Source: Patiria pectinifera
Lineage: Eukaryota; Echinodermata; Asteroidea; Valvatida; Asterinidae
DNA: 64,000 nt
Assembly: GCA_029964075.1 (NCBI GenBank)
Contig: CM057138.1
Coordinates: 7,248,932-7,312,931, forward strand
Reading direction: 5' to 3'
Shown here one piece after another: positions 1 to 12,700 of the stretch. How positions within the stretch are numbered: the first letter of the stretch is position 1; every line of letters starts with the position of its first letter. The translations under genes and the position numbers were made by a program. The notes below the pieces were generated by a model. It saw only the letters and a list, made by a program, of their open reading frames with translations, had not been told where the DNA came from and searched no databases.

Positions 1-442
1 GAGTTTGGTCCTTGTCCAATTTATGTGTTACACTAGTCTTAATGTTGACCTTTTGCTTCCAAATACAATGGCGTCATCTGATCTGAAGTTGGGTGTTATT
101 ATATTACTAACACTTAAAATTTCCATATTTCTATGGGTTATTTTTACTTAATGTTAAAAAGGTACCCTCCTTGAACTAAATCAGTATTCCCTTCCCTTTT
201 TTGACTGATGACATCATCAAACCCGAAATAACTTGCATGTGTACCTAAAATGTATACTGAAATTTATCATCCCAAATAGATGCCTTTTTTTTGGTACAAA
301 CTAATTGGTTGTTCTGGAACGGTTCAAGTCGGAGAATCTTTGTACTGACATTTTACATATTCATAGCTTAACTGGACAATGTATAATGAAATAGTTGTCT
401 CTTGACCACTCTGCGTTTGTAATAACAAACGCGAACCTCTAG
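1..442 (+). mobile_element. Helitron-like 3' end, copy 1
   Basis: The segment ends in an 8-bp hairpin stem, GCGTTTGT (413-420) and ACAAACGC (425-432), with a 4-nt loop. Six bases later comes CTAG (439-442), followed by T. A short hairpin a few bases before CTRR is the hallmark of Helitron 3' ends. The same sequence recurs at about 53040-53414 with an identical stem and CTAG end, and the two copies stay similar for about 400 bp upstream, which shows a dispersed family. The 5' end lies outside the window. No Rep/helicase coding is visible, so this is a non-autonomous copy or a truncated one. Confidence 0.6.
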
Positions 443-692
443 TTTATTTTTATTTTGGCTACAAATGCCCATTGCATAATAGTACTTGATTTCATTTATG
501 AAATGCTTTCAGGCATGTTGGGCACAGTTAGAGGCATATAGTGATGTTATCCTTAACATTTGATGAGTGTAAAGTGTAATTGGGATATATCTCATTCAAT
601 TTTAGGTAAAACTGAACCTACCCAGTGGTGGGTATTTGAATAGGTTTATTCAGTACAAAGAGTAGAAATGATGATATCATTTGTGTATTCAG

Positions 693-761
693 GTCCAGCA
701 GGGGCTACACTACACTGAGGCTGTGCTGTTGCTATTACTGGACTTGGCTAGTATTCCACAG
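693..761 (+). CDS. NUP188: NUP188 exon (first in window)
   Basis: 23 codons, phase 0 at both ends, between acceptor TGTGTATTCAG and donor GTCAGT. It encodes a leucine-rich helix ([18 protein letters not shown]) of the alpha-solenoid. Its position in the family is upstream of the conserved FFGVHRER region. Short, but frame-consistent with the next exon. Confidence 0.8.
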
Positions 762-3700
762 GTCAGTCAGTACTCACAATTGTAGCATGGACGATTGCAT
801 TCAAATTATTTAGCACACTCTTAATGATTTTTGACAGTTGCATGAAACTGTCCGACATCCAATTATCCAATCTGCTAAGATGACAAAGCAAAAATCAAAT
901 GAATATTTATGATAACCTAGGTAATATCTCTCTGTGAGTTCAACACTAGCAAGCCTTCTTCAGTGCGACAACAATTCTCTGTTATAAGATTATGCTCCTA
1001 TTCAAGAGATCAGTCCAGTCAACCTACTCACATAGCTGGTCAATTGTTCAGGGTGGCAGCTAACTGCAGCAGGGCAACATCAGTGCATTTCTGTACAATG
1101 CTTACATGCATCATTCTGCACTATAGGCAGGAGCATGCACTGCACTACCTAGTGACTGAAACCAGTGATTCCACAATTTGGAAATGCAAATTTCATCACG
1201 TTAATGAGATGATGGTGCTTGAAATGAAATGAAATGTTTGAAAATGAATCTTAAATGTGCTTTTTCCTGATGTAAAAAGTAAACACATTATATCCAATCG
1301 TGTGTGGAATAGGTACAGTTACTGCTGATTTTTTAAAATAAAACCTAGTCTCTAAACTTGGTTTCATATGTACTTTAACTGCCTCCATAAATGATGGCTT
1401 CATGACATTTGGCTGCTGAACCTTCTGTATTTTTGCCACCATGAGTCGTGGTTAAGCTGATTTGTAAATGTTAAGTTTCAGTGCTCAATGGGAAAAAAAC
1501 AACGTACCAGGCAGACTTGACTAGGTTGAAAATTGGGTTAAGAGTTTAGTCACTTTACACACTGTTTATCAAAACATTTGTCAAAAATGTGTTTACATGT
1601 ATATTGTATTGATTGTAAACCATGTTGTACCTAACAGGCGGCAGAATCTATGCAGACTAGTGGACTGATACAGCAGATCTGCCTGCCGCTACTACAGCTA
1701 CATCAACAGAATGGAGAAGCCATGCTGACGGGTAACAATATGGCAAAGGTAGGAAACTCTCATTACAGAAGTATGGAAAGATGTCATGGATTGCTGCCTA
1801 TCAGCATTCAGTCACCAACATGAGTCATTCAGTTTCATTGGTTGTGCATTCTTTGACAAATGAGTTCATTCAAATTCAAAAGGGTATCAGTTCATTCAGT
1901 TTCATCGCAGCCAATTGCAGGAGGTTGATCCAAATTTCATTTTGTTGAGTCAAACTTGTTTCTGTGGTATGTCTTTGTACACATTTGTATATTTTTGAAT
2001 AACGAAAGTAGATATTTCATGGAAAATACATCCTATACTTCACATTTTTTTTGGACAAACATATCTCTGTCCGAGTGTTTTGGAATATAAACAGATATGT
2101 AACCATTCTAGACAAGCCTGTTTGATATGACAATATCTCATGATATTTCGATTTTATTAGTCTGATAGTCTATCAATTTGTTATTTTGCCTTCAAGGTCC
2201 CCAAAAGAGAAGGGGTCTGTCCGTTTGTTTGTTTGTTTGTTTATTTGTTTGGTTTTTTCACCGACACTTTTTTTACAATTTTTTTTGTGGGAAGGCAATG
2301 TCAGAAGATGAATTTCAAAAAATAGCATGACATAGAATAACTGAAATATGGCTTCAGGAAGCCTAGGTAGCCGTTGACCTGAACTGATTGAAATTGGAAA
2401 AAAGGCTTGGTTATGTGCATTTTTTTAAAGTTGTAACACTGGTGTTTGCAATATTTGTCAATCTTTTCAAGCCTCACGAAATTAGTGAGGTACCTATCCT
2501 ATTTTGTGTGCAGTAAAAATTTGCAGTATCACCTGCTTCACGAGTTATTAATGAATAAATATTACCCTTTTTGAGGCTTCCATTGGTCAATACCAAGACC
2601 CATGCGAAGTCACGCCGAATCACGCTAATGAATATGCTTATATGCGCTTCGTCGAAATTTTCCTTGGAGATAGTTCAAGGTGTAACACAAGCGGTGCGTG
2701 GGGGTGGGGGGGGGGGGGGGGGAGCCCCTCATAGTCCCCCAAAAATTTGATTTAATCATAATCTTGAGTGTAAACCAAATTATTTCATGGATTGAAAGTT
2801 TTTGTGGAATAAGTTGTATTTGCATACTTAAGAACAGTATGATTGGTGCTAAGTCCAATTAAGAGGCCAGCTAATTAGCGCTCATTACACATTTTAATCA
2901 TAATTACGAGTGCAACAATAAAACAAGTGTCAATGTGTTCCTAACACCTTGATGGAGGAGCAAAGTCCGCCACTTAAGAAAGTTTCAAGTGGTGTCATCC
3001 CTACTTAAGAAAGGGTCAAAGGTCACCAGGGGTCAATAAACACCAATAACCATAACGTTGAGTGCAACTTGCACTCTTTTGTGTAAATCAACAATTTATC
3101 ATAGACCGATCACTGATTACATGCTTAGGAACAGGATATATAGTGCAAAATCCAATTAAGAAGGTCTTTAATTAGCGCTAATTACATGTTTAATCATAGT
3201 TACGAGTGCAGAGGATAAAACAAGCGTCATTTAGTACATTACACTGCGCTTGAGCAAAATTTGTCACTTAAAAAAGTTTCAAGTGGTGGCATCCCTACTT
3301 AAGAAAGGATCAAACATCAGCAGGGGTCTATATAGTCAATCTGTGAACATTGAGGGCAACATATCTAAAGCCCTACCACTTAACACCGGCGTACCACAGG
3401 GATCAATTTTAGGTCCACTGTTATTTATTATTTATACAAGTGACCTACGGCTTTGTATACCCTAGCGAGTGTAATTTGTTCATGTATGCCGACGACTCCA
3501 CATTAACGTGTAGTTCTACCAGTGTTGAAGTAGAAAACAACTTGAATACAGCCCTAGCGAGAATTTACGACTGGTGTGTCAGAAACAAACTTACAATAAA
3601 CACCAGCAAAATCAAATCCATGCTTATTGGAACTAAAATAAAAGTCTGCAGTACTGACCTTAATGTCAGTATTGCTGGTAGTCCAGTTGTAAAGGTGCAC

Positions 3701-6700
3701 TCTTGTAAGTGTCTAGGTGTTATTATTGATGACACTTTAAGTTGGGGCCCACACGTAGAATACTTGAAGAAAACAGTTTCCTCTTAACTAGGTATGCTAA
3801 ATAGAATCCGTGACTATGTTCCCCAAAGCTGTCTGCACTCTCTTTTTGTTAGCTTAGTTTTGTCATCTTTAGATTATTGTTGTACTGTATGGGGAGGAAG
3901 GTACACATCACACGACAATATTCTTAATAAATGTTTGAAAAGAGCCGCGCGGATAATCCTGAAGTGTGCATTCTTAGCTCCTTCAGCCGATATGTTTGCT
4001 AGTCTTAATTGGATGTCATTTGCTAAAAGAGTAGAGTATAAAAAGGCTATTCTTGTTTGTATAAACAAAATTACTCCTTTGTATATGACAAATATGTTTA
4101 CACCACTTATTCAGATTCGTGAAACGAGACAATCCACTGATATGGCATTGAGGATTCCTTTTGCAAAAAAACCCCCAATGTTATGCCTCAAGCTTTGCTG
4201 TAACTGGTACAATCATCTGGAATCATTTACATGTGCAGTTGAGAACCATGACTTCACTAGCCTCATTCAAATCTGAACTACGTAAAATGTTCAGTCAGTA
4301 ATAATATTTCTGCAAATAATTATTTGTGTATTTGCCGCTGTCTTCTCTGATTATACAAATCTAGATATGTGCTGATCTACGGAATTAACAAACTTGGTTG
4401 CCATGATAATAAGAAGATAATAAGGAGCTAGATGGGAAATTCCACGTGTTTTCTTTCAAAAGGGGGGTTTTCGCCCCTCCCGTAATCAGCAAATATAGTT
4501 ACAGCAATATTTTTTTTTTTTTTATGTTACCAGATAGATCCAAATTTTTCGTGTTCACTGAATCAACTTTATAGTAAAGCATTCACACTGTACATGTAGT
4601 TATGATAGTTTTAAAATATATTGTATTTATAATATTTACTTAACACCTATGCAAATAATGTTTTATCTCACTGTATTGAATTTTATTGTATTTGTAATGT
4701 ATTGTACATACATGTTTGTAGTCATTATTTATTGAATGCAGGGCCCCAATGGAAACCAGTTTTAAACTGTTTGGGCATACCCTGGGTAAAGAAATGGAAT
4801 AAATAAATAAATAAATAAGCACCATTAAGAACAGGGCAATTCCACGGTAACGGAAGGACGTTTTCACTCATTAAACAAAATTTCAAATGTGTGTATCACA
4901 GACACTGTTAATAGTTACAGCAAACAAATTTCACAATTGTATTGCTATAATGCTACTTTCATTTTCCACACTTTTGGGGGGCATGAATGCCTCCCATTTA
5001 TGAATTATGAATATTAATGAGGGAAGGACGGTAAAACGGACAAGGGTTTTCCAACTTACTCGCGTTTTGCGTAAACTCTGTGAATTTTATGGGGCAATTA
5101 TATTTTAAAGGTAGGAAATGGAATCCCTGAAGCTTTATCTATACTATACCGCCTTTCATTTGACTTTAAGTGTTTCGGTAATATAATTACAACGTTTTAA
5201 GCAGATTATAATTTAGGACAAAAGGTTTACTCAATTATAGCATGAACAAAATGTGAATTTACACTAATTATACAAGTGAAACAAATTGCTGAAATGTGTA
5301 ACTGAATGTGAAATCAACAATATGCAGACCTGGCATAAATAATTATACCCAAGAAATTATTGAGATAAAGATAGAAGCCTGCTAATTAATGATAACAAAA
5401 GAAAAACGAAAACAACCCAAAACATATAATTCACGAACACAAGACAACTACAGAAATGGACCTCAAACCCATCACCTCAATCCTTAAAAGTTTAAATACA
5501 CAGTATTTGAGCACTTGAGTATATTGGTTACATGTTCACCAACAACTTCTAATAATAATACCGGTAGGTTCAGTGGTTTACCTAAAGGGGGGGGGGGCGA
5601 CCAGCCTACATGTACATTAAAGGTAAAAACATCTACCGGTAGAACTGATGGCTTCAGTTAGGTGTTGCTTTTAATTGAACTCTAAAATCAATGTTTGAAA
5701 TCAAATTACAATGATTTAGAGTAGTAACAATTAATTTATAAACATCCAAACTGAAATTGTTAACTTGGGCATAATATGTCAAAGATTGTACCTCACATGT
5801 CTTACACATGTAAATTGAATGAAAGTGCCCCAAAGTACCGGTACTTTCTGCCATCTCATTTTTGACTTAATTTGCTTCTGGAATGGCTTCACAGAATTTG
5901 TATCTTTCTATACTGTCCATGAATGCTGATGGCAGCAACTTTATGATTTGATTTTCTGCAACAACTCCTTACATGTACAAGTACTGGTACATTGGCATAT
6001 ATGTACATGTACATTGTACATGTTGTACATGCCTGTGCCATCCTTTGTAATAAACACCTTGCCCTGCTTATCCCGCTTTTGTGAAGGTGGGTCACATGAA
6101 TGTCCTTTCAATGCTCATTATACATGCATGTATTTGCAGTGATTTTCATTTTTCAAACATGAGCGCAAATGTCGTAACATTTGATAAAAATACGATTTGT
6201 CCTTCCGTTACCGTCCTTCCGTTACCAATTTGGTTAATTGTAATTAAAAAACAAGAAGTACAGCAGTGTCAGTTATAATGTCATATTGAAGGCCTACCTA
6301 AACTTGCTTTGCACAATAACTTTCAATGCATTCATACTGCAAGTTTTAAAAATAAATTAAAAATATGTATTTTTTCGGTAACGGAAGGACATTTTCGAAG
6401 GCTGAAATATTAGAAGTCACTGAAGCGAAACAAATTACGCAAAATGTTAAAAACAAGTTTTAGTCGGTTTTTCAAGACCAATACTTTCTCATGACAGAAA
6501 CTGATGGCATTAGTACATATTTTTGTGTGTGTATTGGTAGAATACTTTCATATCACTATTAATCACATTTTTAGGATTAAAACAGGATTATTACATAATC
6601 CTATTTTTTGGTACCAAAATGTATAAACAATAAAATTCCGACTTCAAATCTTGAAAATATAGACTTTTAGCTTTCATTTGATGCCAAATTTGTGTAAGTC

Positions 6701-9700
6701 ACATGTATTTGAATTTTTTGGTGTCATGTCCACTTTGGTGTGGAATTGCCCAACAATATAAGTTTAACTTGCATTCACGTGCGGATCAACCGCTTATTAT
6801 GGACCTCTCTGATTACATGATTAAGACCAAGATAATAGTGCAACGTCTGATCAAAAAGAACCTTATGTAATTTACATGTTTTATAAATAATTAGAATGAT
6901 GATTACCCCACACAGGAACAAAACACACCACCTACAAAATGTTTCAATATCACAAACAATCATGAAAGTGAGTGCAACTAATTACCTCCTCAATCACGAA
7001 TGGATGTAATACCTACGTAATGGGGAATATGAGATCACCAGAGTTTATAATTATAGCATCTTAACTTTGTAGTAGTTTTCAGTTCAGACAAGGTTTGCAT
7101 TAAAGTTGACAATAATCAATATTGAGAACTTTATTGTGATGATATCATTAACACTGGCTGATGGGCTGCTTTGAAGTAGGAAGTTTAGTTGATTAGTCCC
7201 CAGCGATGATGACGACAACCGAGAAATGAGTACTTTACATGTTCGAGAAAGCATTCACGCCGAAAGCAAGGGCGGCACATCCATTACATAAGCCACAAAG
7301 CATCGATGGTTGCAGCCTTCCACCTTGTCAAGCTGGGCTGCGTGAGGCCATGCAAAACGAGCTGCTTTTGTGGCGAGGATGTGGGGAAGAGCAACAGAGC
7401 AAACGATCGTTCAACATCCAGTCGCCAGCGATGGACGGGCAGAGGAAGATGGCTTCTACGATATCCCCCACTTTTTTTTGGGGGGGGGGGGAGTGGTCTA
7501 TTGAATCATCTCCCCCCCCCCCCCCCCCCACTTTTTCATGATGAGGAAAAAAATGTGGATTGAGAGGTATTTTTAAAACATCCCAACAACCCAAATGTGT
7601 TGGCACTGGAAAGTGGAGAAACAAAGTACAAAAGCTTTTAAATGCGAGTATACTTGTTGATATACAAGATATCCTGAAGCGCTTTTTGAATTTGCACGGC
7701 CGGGCAATTCTTAGATTTTGGTCATCCCCCATCCTCTCCCACTCCCCAGCACAGATTTACGCCACTGATCCCCAGCGATGATGATTTTACTTATACTGTT
7801 CTTAAGTATGCAAATACAATTCTGTACATGATAAACTTTCGATCCATGAAAAAAAATTGGTTTGCACTCAAGATTATGATTAAATCGAATTTTTGGGGGA
7901 CTGGAAGGGACTCCCCCCCCCCCCCCCCCAACGCACCACTGGCCAAACTTAAGAAATTCTATTTTACTGTTGTCGTAGTCACTCCTACATATCCCACGCT
8001 TTAAACCTTTTGCACTTGAAATTATGATTAAACCTCATTGGGCTCCCGACCAGAGCAGTGAAATTCATGCACCCCCAAAAAAACATGGCTTTTTGTGTTT
8101 CTCAAAAAATATGCTCAGTATGATCAGTGAAAAACCACCGTCGTTGATGCTAAAACGTCAATACTGGTTATTGGTAAAGCTGACCTTAAAGTCGTGAAGA
8201 AAGCGTTCGAAAATGTACCAAAATCTATGTATTTATCTCTATTTCTAGGAATCCCACAAGTTTTTATTTCACGAGTAGATGAACACTAATATCATCTAAG
8301 TATATTCCTAACTTCATTTTTTAATTTGTTGTTGCCAATGCTTGTGTTGCACCTTTAACTACATGTATCTCCAAAGAAAATTTTGATGAGGATTTTTTCC
8401 TGACCAAACTCGTGTGCATGGTTTTCAGGTTGGCTGCTTTTGGGGCAACATAGATGAAGCGCATATAAGCGTATTAATAGTGTGACTCAGCATGATTTCG
8501 CATGGGTCTCGGTATCGACCAATGGAAGCCGGCAAAAAGGGTGATATTTATTAATTGATAACTTGTGAAGGAGGCGATACTGCAAATTTTTACTGCATAC
8601 CATAATGGATAGGAACCTTATTGATATTTGTGAGGCTTGAAAAGATTGACTAATATTGCAAACTCCAGTGCTACATCTTTAAAACAATACACGTAACCAG
8701 GCCTATTTTTCCAATTTCAACAAAGAGTAATTTGATCATTATAAGGGAAACAAACCCTGATAGTTCCAAGAAGATACAGTCTTCCAAACAGGAGAAATTT
8801 TGTACGTAGCGACCAAGTACGTAATTGGATTAACTTTCTCTAACAACAGCGACGCTAAGGCCTTCGCAACCACATGTCTGTCATTGTCACCTTCACCATG
8901 CAAAATTGATCATATAATAGATTAGACCATTGAATTTCTGTTATTTTTTATTCAAGTTAAAAGGAACATAGTTTTTAGTTTTGACAACAGAAAATGAAAC
9001 AAAGCTAGGTGTTAATGCCACAACACTCTTTTGTGGTTAAGTTGATATGTGCACAAGTAATTTAAAAGAACCAGACACCGAAAATCCTACTTTCCTTTTT
9101 TATGTGTACAGTCCAAGAAAACAGATACGTTAACCTGGCTGTCCATTTATCGCCATTCTATCTCCGTGGTAACGGTGATGCTTGGAACCTTACAGCACAG
9201 TTTCCTACCAGATGCCCTGGACTTCTTTGGAGTGCATCGGGAACGCATGATGCAGGTCAGTTGTACACCTCTGTATAGTACCTTCCATCATTATAAAAGC
9301 TATAGTCATTGATCCAGCATAACATTATCTTAATTTCTAGGCAACCATAAATTAATCAAGGTCAATGTACTACAGACTTATTCATTTAAGCCAATTTATG
9401 CATTGTTGAAGACTTGAAATCAATCAGTATTAGGCCAAGTTTTGTTTGCCCGTCACGCACCCTGCTGCAATATTGACAACTACCGCACACTGTCCCTGGG
9501 TATACATGTTGGGGACGGTTAGTGCATTCTTGATTCCCAATTCCCCAATAAGTGTGTATGTCGATTCCAATTATTGACTTGAACAACTTGTTCTCGGCTT
9601 TGTACACCTCATATAGCAATTGCTACCAGATTTTGACGGAGCAGTCTGATTGGTTAAGATACAGGAGAACATGAATATTCATATTACACCTTACAACTTG

Positions 9701-12700
9701 CACATCTTTTGCACGTGCACATCTTTTGCACGTGCACACGTATACCCAAAGGTGTGTTTACCGTCGATCGTGGACGTCCTATTGTTCCTCTTTTGTTTGT
9801 ACTCTTTTTAGGAAGACTCCCATAGGTTTTGTATACAACCCCAATCGCAGACGTATGCTGGGAATCGTGGACGATATAGTTCTCTTTTGTTCTCTGGTAT
9901 TTTTCGTCCACGGTTTGAAAAGATGAACACGTACACATGTTGTGTTGGTGAATGCAATATAGCCGAGAGTGAGTCCAATTCCTGAAAGCGTCTCAAGCTT
10001 ATTCCTGAGCCGTAGTTGTTTTGTTTCCTCCAAAGCTTAGGTTTTGAAAACTAAAGGTTAAAGTGTAAAAACAAAAAAAAATAAGAAAACATAACTTTAT
10101 CCCAGCCATTTCTCTTCCTTTTCTAGGCTCCTCTCTTCTTGACTGTGATGTCATAATTTTACTGTACACAGTTTACCACAGTATTCATAAATAAAGCATG
10201 ACATGTACAATGGACCACCACTGTAAGGAACATCGTGGGATCTACAGAAAGTGCTTGCAATAGCGATCCAATGGTATAGCGATTTTGAACCGCCAGTACC
10301 CCCTTTTAACCAATAGTGAACTGTCATTTCTCACATCTCATGGCCGCATGAGGAGTCATCACGGAACTTTAGCAACGGTTGACTTTCCCTTTAATTCCTT
10401 TGGGAAATAATAGCCATCTATCACTCTTCAACTTTCAAACACGATGTAACCCTGGGTGGTTTGATTTGCACATCGAAACGGCTAACAGGGGGGGGGGGAG
10501 TGGGAAAAATAAACACATATTAAATCCAGTCGAAATAGGGCACGCTTCAAGTAGGGCCCAATTTTAGGTGGTATTTTAACAGACAGTCGCCATTGTAAGT
10601 ACCAGTGGCTCAAAATCACTATATCAAACAAACGTTCTTATGAACATTTGTTTGTGGATCCCTTGATGTTCGTTAAAGTAGCTCTCCACTGTTCTCAGTA
10701 TGTCTATGCATATATTATAATGGAGACTTCCCTCTTTGCATAATGGTCTAGAAAGGAATTAATCTTCTTTGTTGTTTTTCCTCCTTATTTCTTTAAGAGA
10801 AAAATTCATGTAAAATAATAACCATTAAAGACTCATTTCATTCACTCACTTTTAATCAATATAAATTTGAACAAACAAATGGCACATAGCAGGATTAAAA
10901 TATGAAGCCTCTGCACATGCCACCATTAAATCCGGCTACATTCAATTTTTTTTACTCAACCAAGAAATTGTGATATGAGACAAAAAGGGAATTTGACTAA
11001 GTTCCCTTTTCATGAATTTATTTTGCACATTGAAATTGAGTGGAACAGGATTTAAACCTGCAAACCTCCAAAACAAACTACCAGAACTCTACCAACTGAG
11101 CTAGCAACCCTATCTTGGCTAGTCGTCCAATTTGTCAATGTGTTTTTTCATGATGAGCTAGTTAGAAACCAGAAGAAATATGTTAAGAATATGTACAAGA
11201 ATTGGCACTCTGTACAGAAATGTTTATTTCCCTTTTGTTTGTACAGTGCCTTGATGCTGTGAGGTACAACCAGAGCCAAGCCTGCCTGATGGAAGCAGAG
11301 ACAACCAGTGCCTTCATCTACCAACTCTCACACTTTGCTAAGGAACTGGGCAGTCGCATGAGGACAGGAGAGGTCCAAGGACTGTTGCTGTGTGTGACAT
11401 CGCTGTGTCACTGCTGTGTGGCATTGCTGATCAGGCCAAAGCTGCTGCAGTATCTGACAGAGGTGAGTTATGGGGTAACAGGCTGGTGTAATATCTGACA
11501 GAGGTGAGTTGTGGGGTAACAGGCTGGTGTAATATCTGACAGAGGTGAGTTGTGGGGTAACAGGCTGGTGTAATATCTGACAGAGGTGAGTTGTGAGGTA
11601 ACAGGCTGGTGTAGTATCTGACAGGGGTGAGTTGTGGGGTAACAGGCTGCTGCAGTATCTGACAGAGGTGAGTTATGGGGTAACAGGCTGGTGTAATATC
11701 TGGCAGAGGTGAGTTGTGGGGTAACAGGCTGGTGTAATATCTGACAGAGGTGAGTTGTGGGGAAACAGGCTGGTGTAATATCTGACAGAGGTGAGTTGTG
11801 GGGTAGCAGGCTGGTGTAATACCTGACAGAGGTGAGTTGTGGGGTAACAGGCTGGTGTAATATCTGACAGAGGTGAGTTGTGGGGTAACAGGCTGGTGTA
11901 ATATCTGACAGAGGTGAGTTGTGGGGTAACAGGCTGGTGTAGTATCTGACAGGGGTGAGTTGTGGGGTAGCAGGCTGGTGTATTATCTGACAGAGGTGAG
12001 TTGTGAGGTAACAGGCTGGTGTAGTATCTGACAGGGGTGAGTTGTGGGGTAGCAGGCTGGTGTATTATCTGACAGAGGTGAGTTATGGGGTAACAGGCTG
12101 GTGTAATATCTGGCAGAGGTGAGTTGTGGGATAACAGGCTGGTATAATATCTGACAGAGGTGAGTTGTGGGGAAACAGGCTGGTGTATTATCTGACAGAG
12201 GTGAGTTGTGGGGTAGCAGGCTGGTGTATTATCTGACAGAGGTGAGTTGTGGGGTAACAGGCTGGTGTAATATCTGACAGAGGTGAGTTGTGGGGTAGCA
12301 GGCTGGTGTATTATCTGACAGAGGTGAGTTGTGGGGTAACAGGCTGGTGTAGTATCTGACAGGGGTGAGTTGTGGGGTAGCAGGCTGGTGTATTATCTGA
12401 CAGAGGTGAGTTGTGAGGTAACAGGCTGGTGTAGTATCTGACAGGGGTGAGTTGTGGGGTAACAGGCTGCTGCAGTATCTGACAGAGGTGAGTTATGGGG
12501 TAACAGGCTGGTGTAATATCTGGCAGAGGTGAGTTGTGGGATAACAGGCTGGTATAATATCTGACAGAGGTGAGTTGTGGGGAAACAGGCTGGTGTATTA
12601 TCTGACAGAGGTGAGTTGTGGGGTAGCAGGCTGGTGTATTATCTGACAGAGGTGAGTTGTGGGGTAACAGGCTGGTGTAATATCTGACAGAGGTGAGTTG

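Larger units (their letters stand above)
2390..8720. mobile_element. Composite element with inverted arms, invaded by other TEs
   Basis: The left arm (about 2390-2850) is repeated in inverted orientation in the right arm (about 7790-8720). For example, the text around TGCATACTTAAGAACAGTAT and the run after AATCTTTTCAAGCCTCAC occur in both, and the right arm carries about 500 extra bp. Inside are two or three degenerate units of about 290 bp (about 2855-3150, 3150-3330 and a remnant after 6752) sharing ACTTAAGAAAG and TTAGCGCT. A LINE (3330-4818), a 1.9-kb DNA element (4834-6751) and a 556-bp insertion (7213-7768) interrupt it. The family is not identified. Confidence 0.6.

Noticed and set aside
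5654..5854. 66-codon minus-strand ORF conserved at 24494-24694
   Set aside because: Conserved only because the whole transposon is; substitutions are not biased to third positions by eye.
11040..11115. Functional tRNA gene on the minus strand
   Set aside because: The A and B boxes are there, but arm pairing is poor, so a SINE head or pseudogene is more likely.
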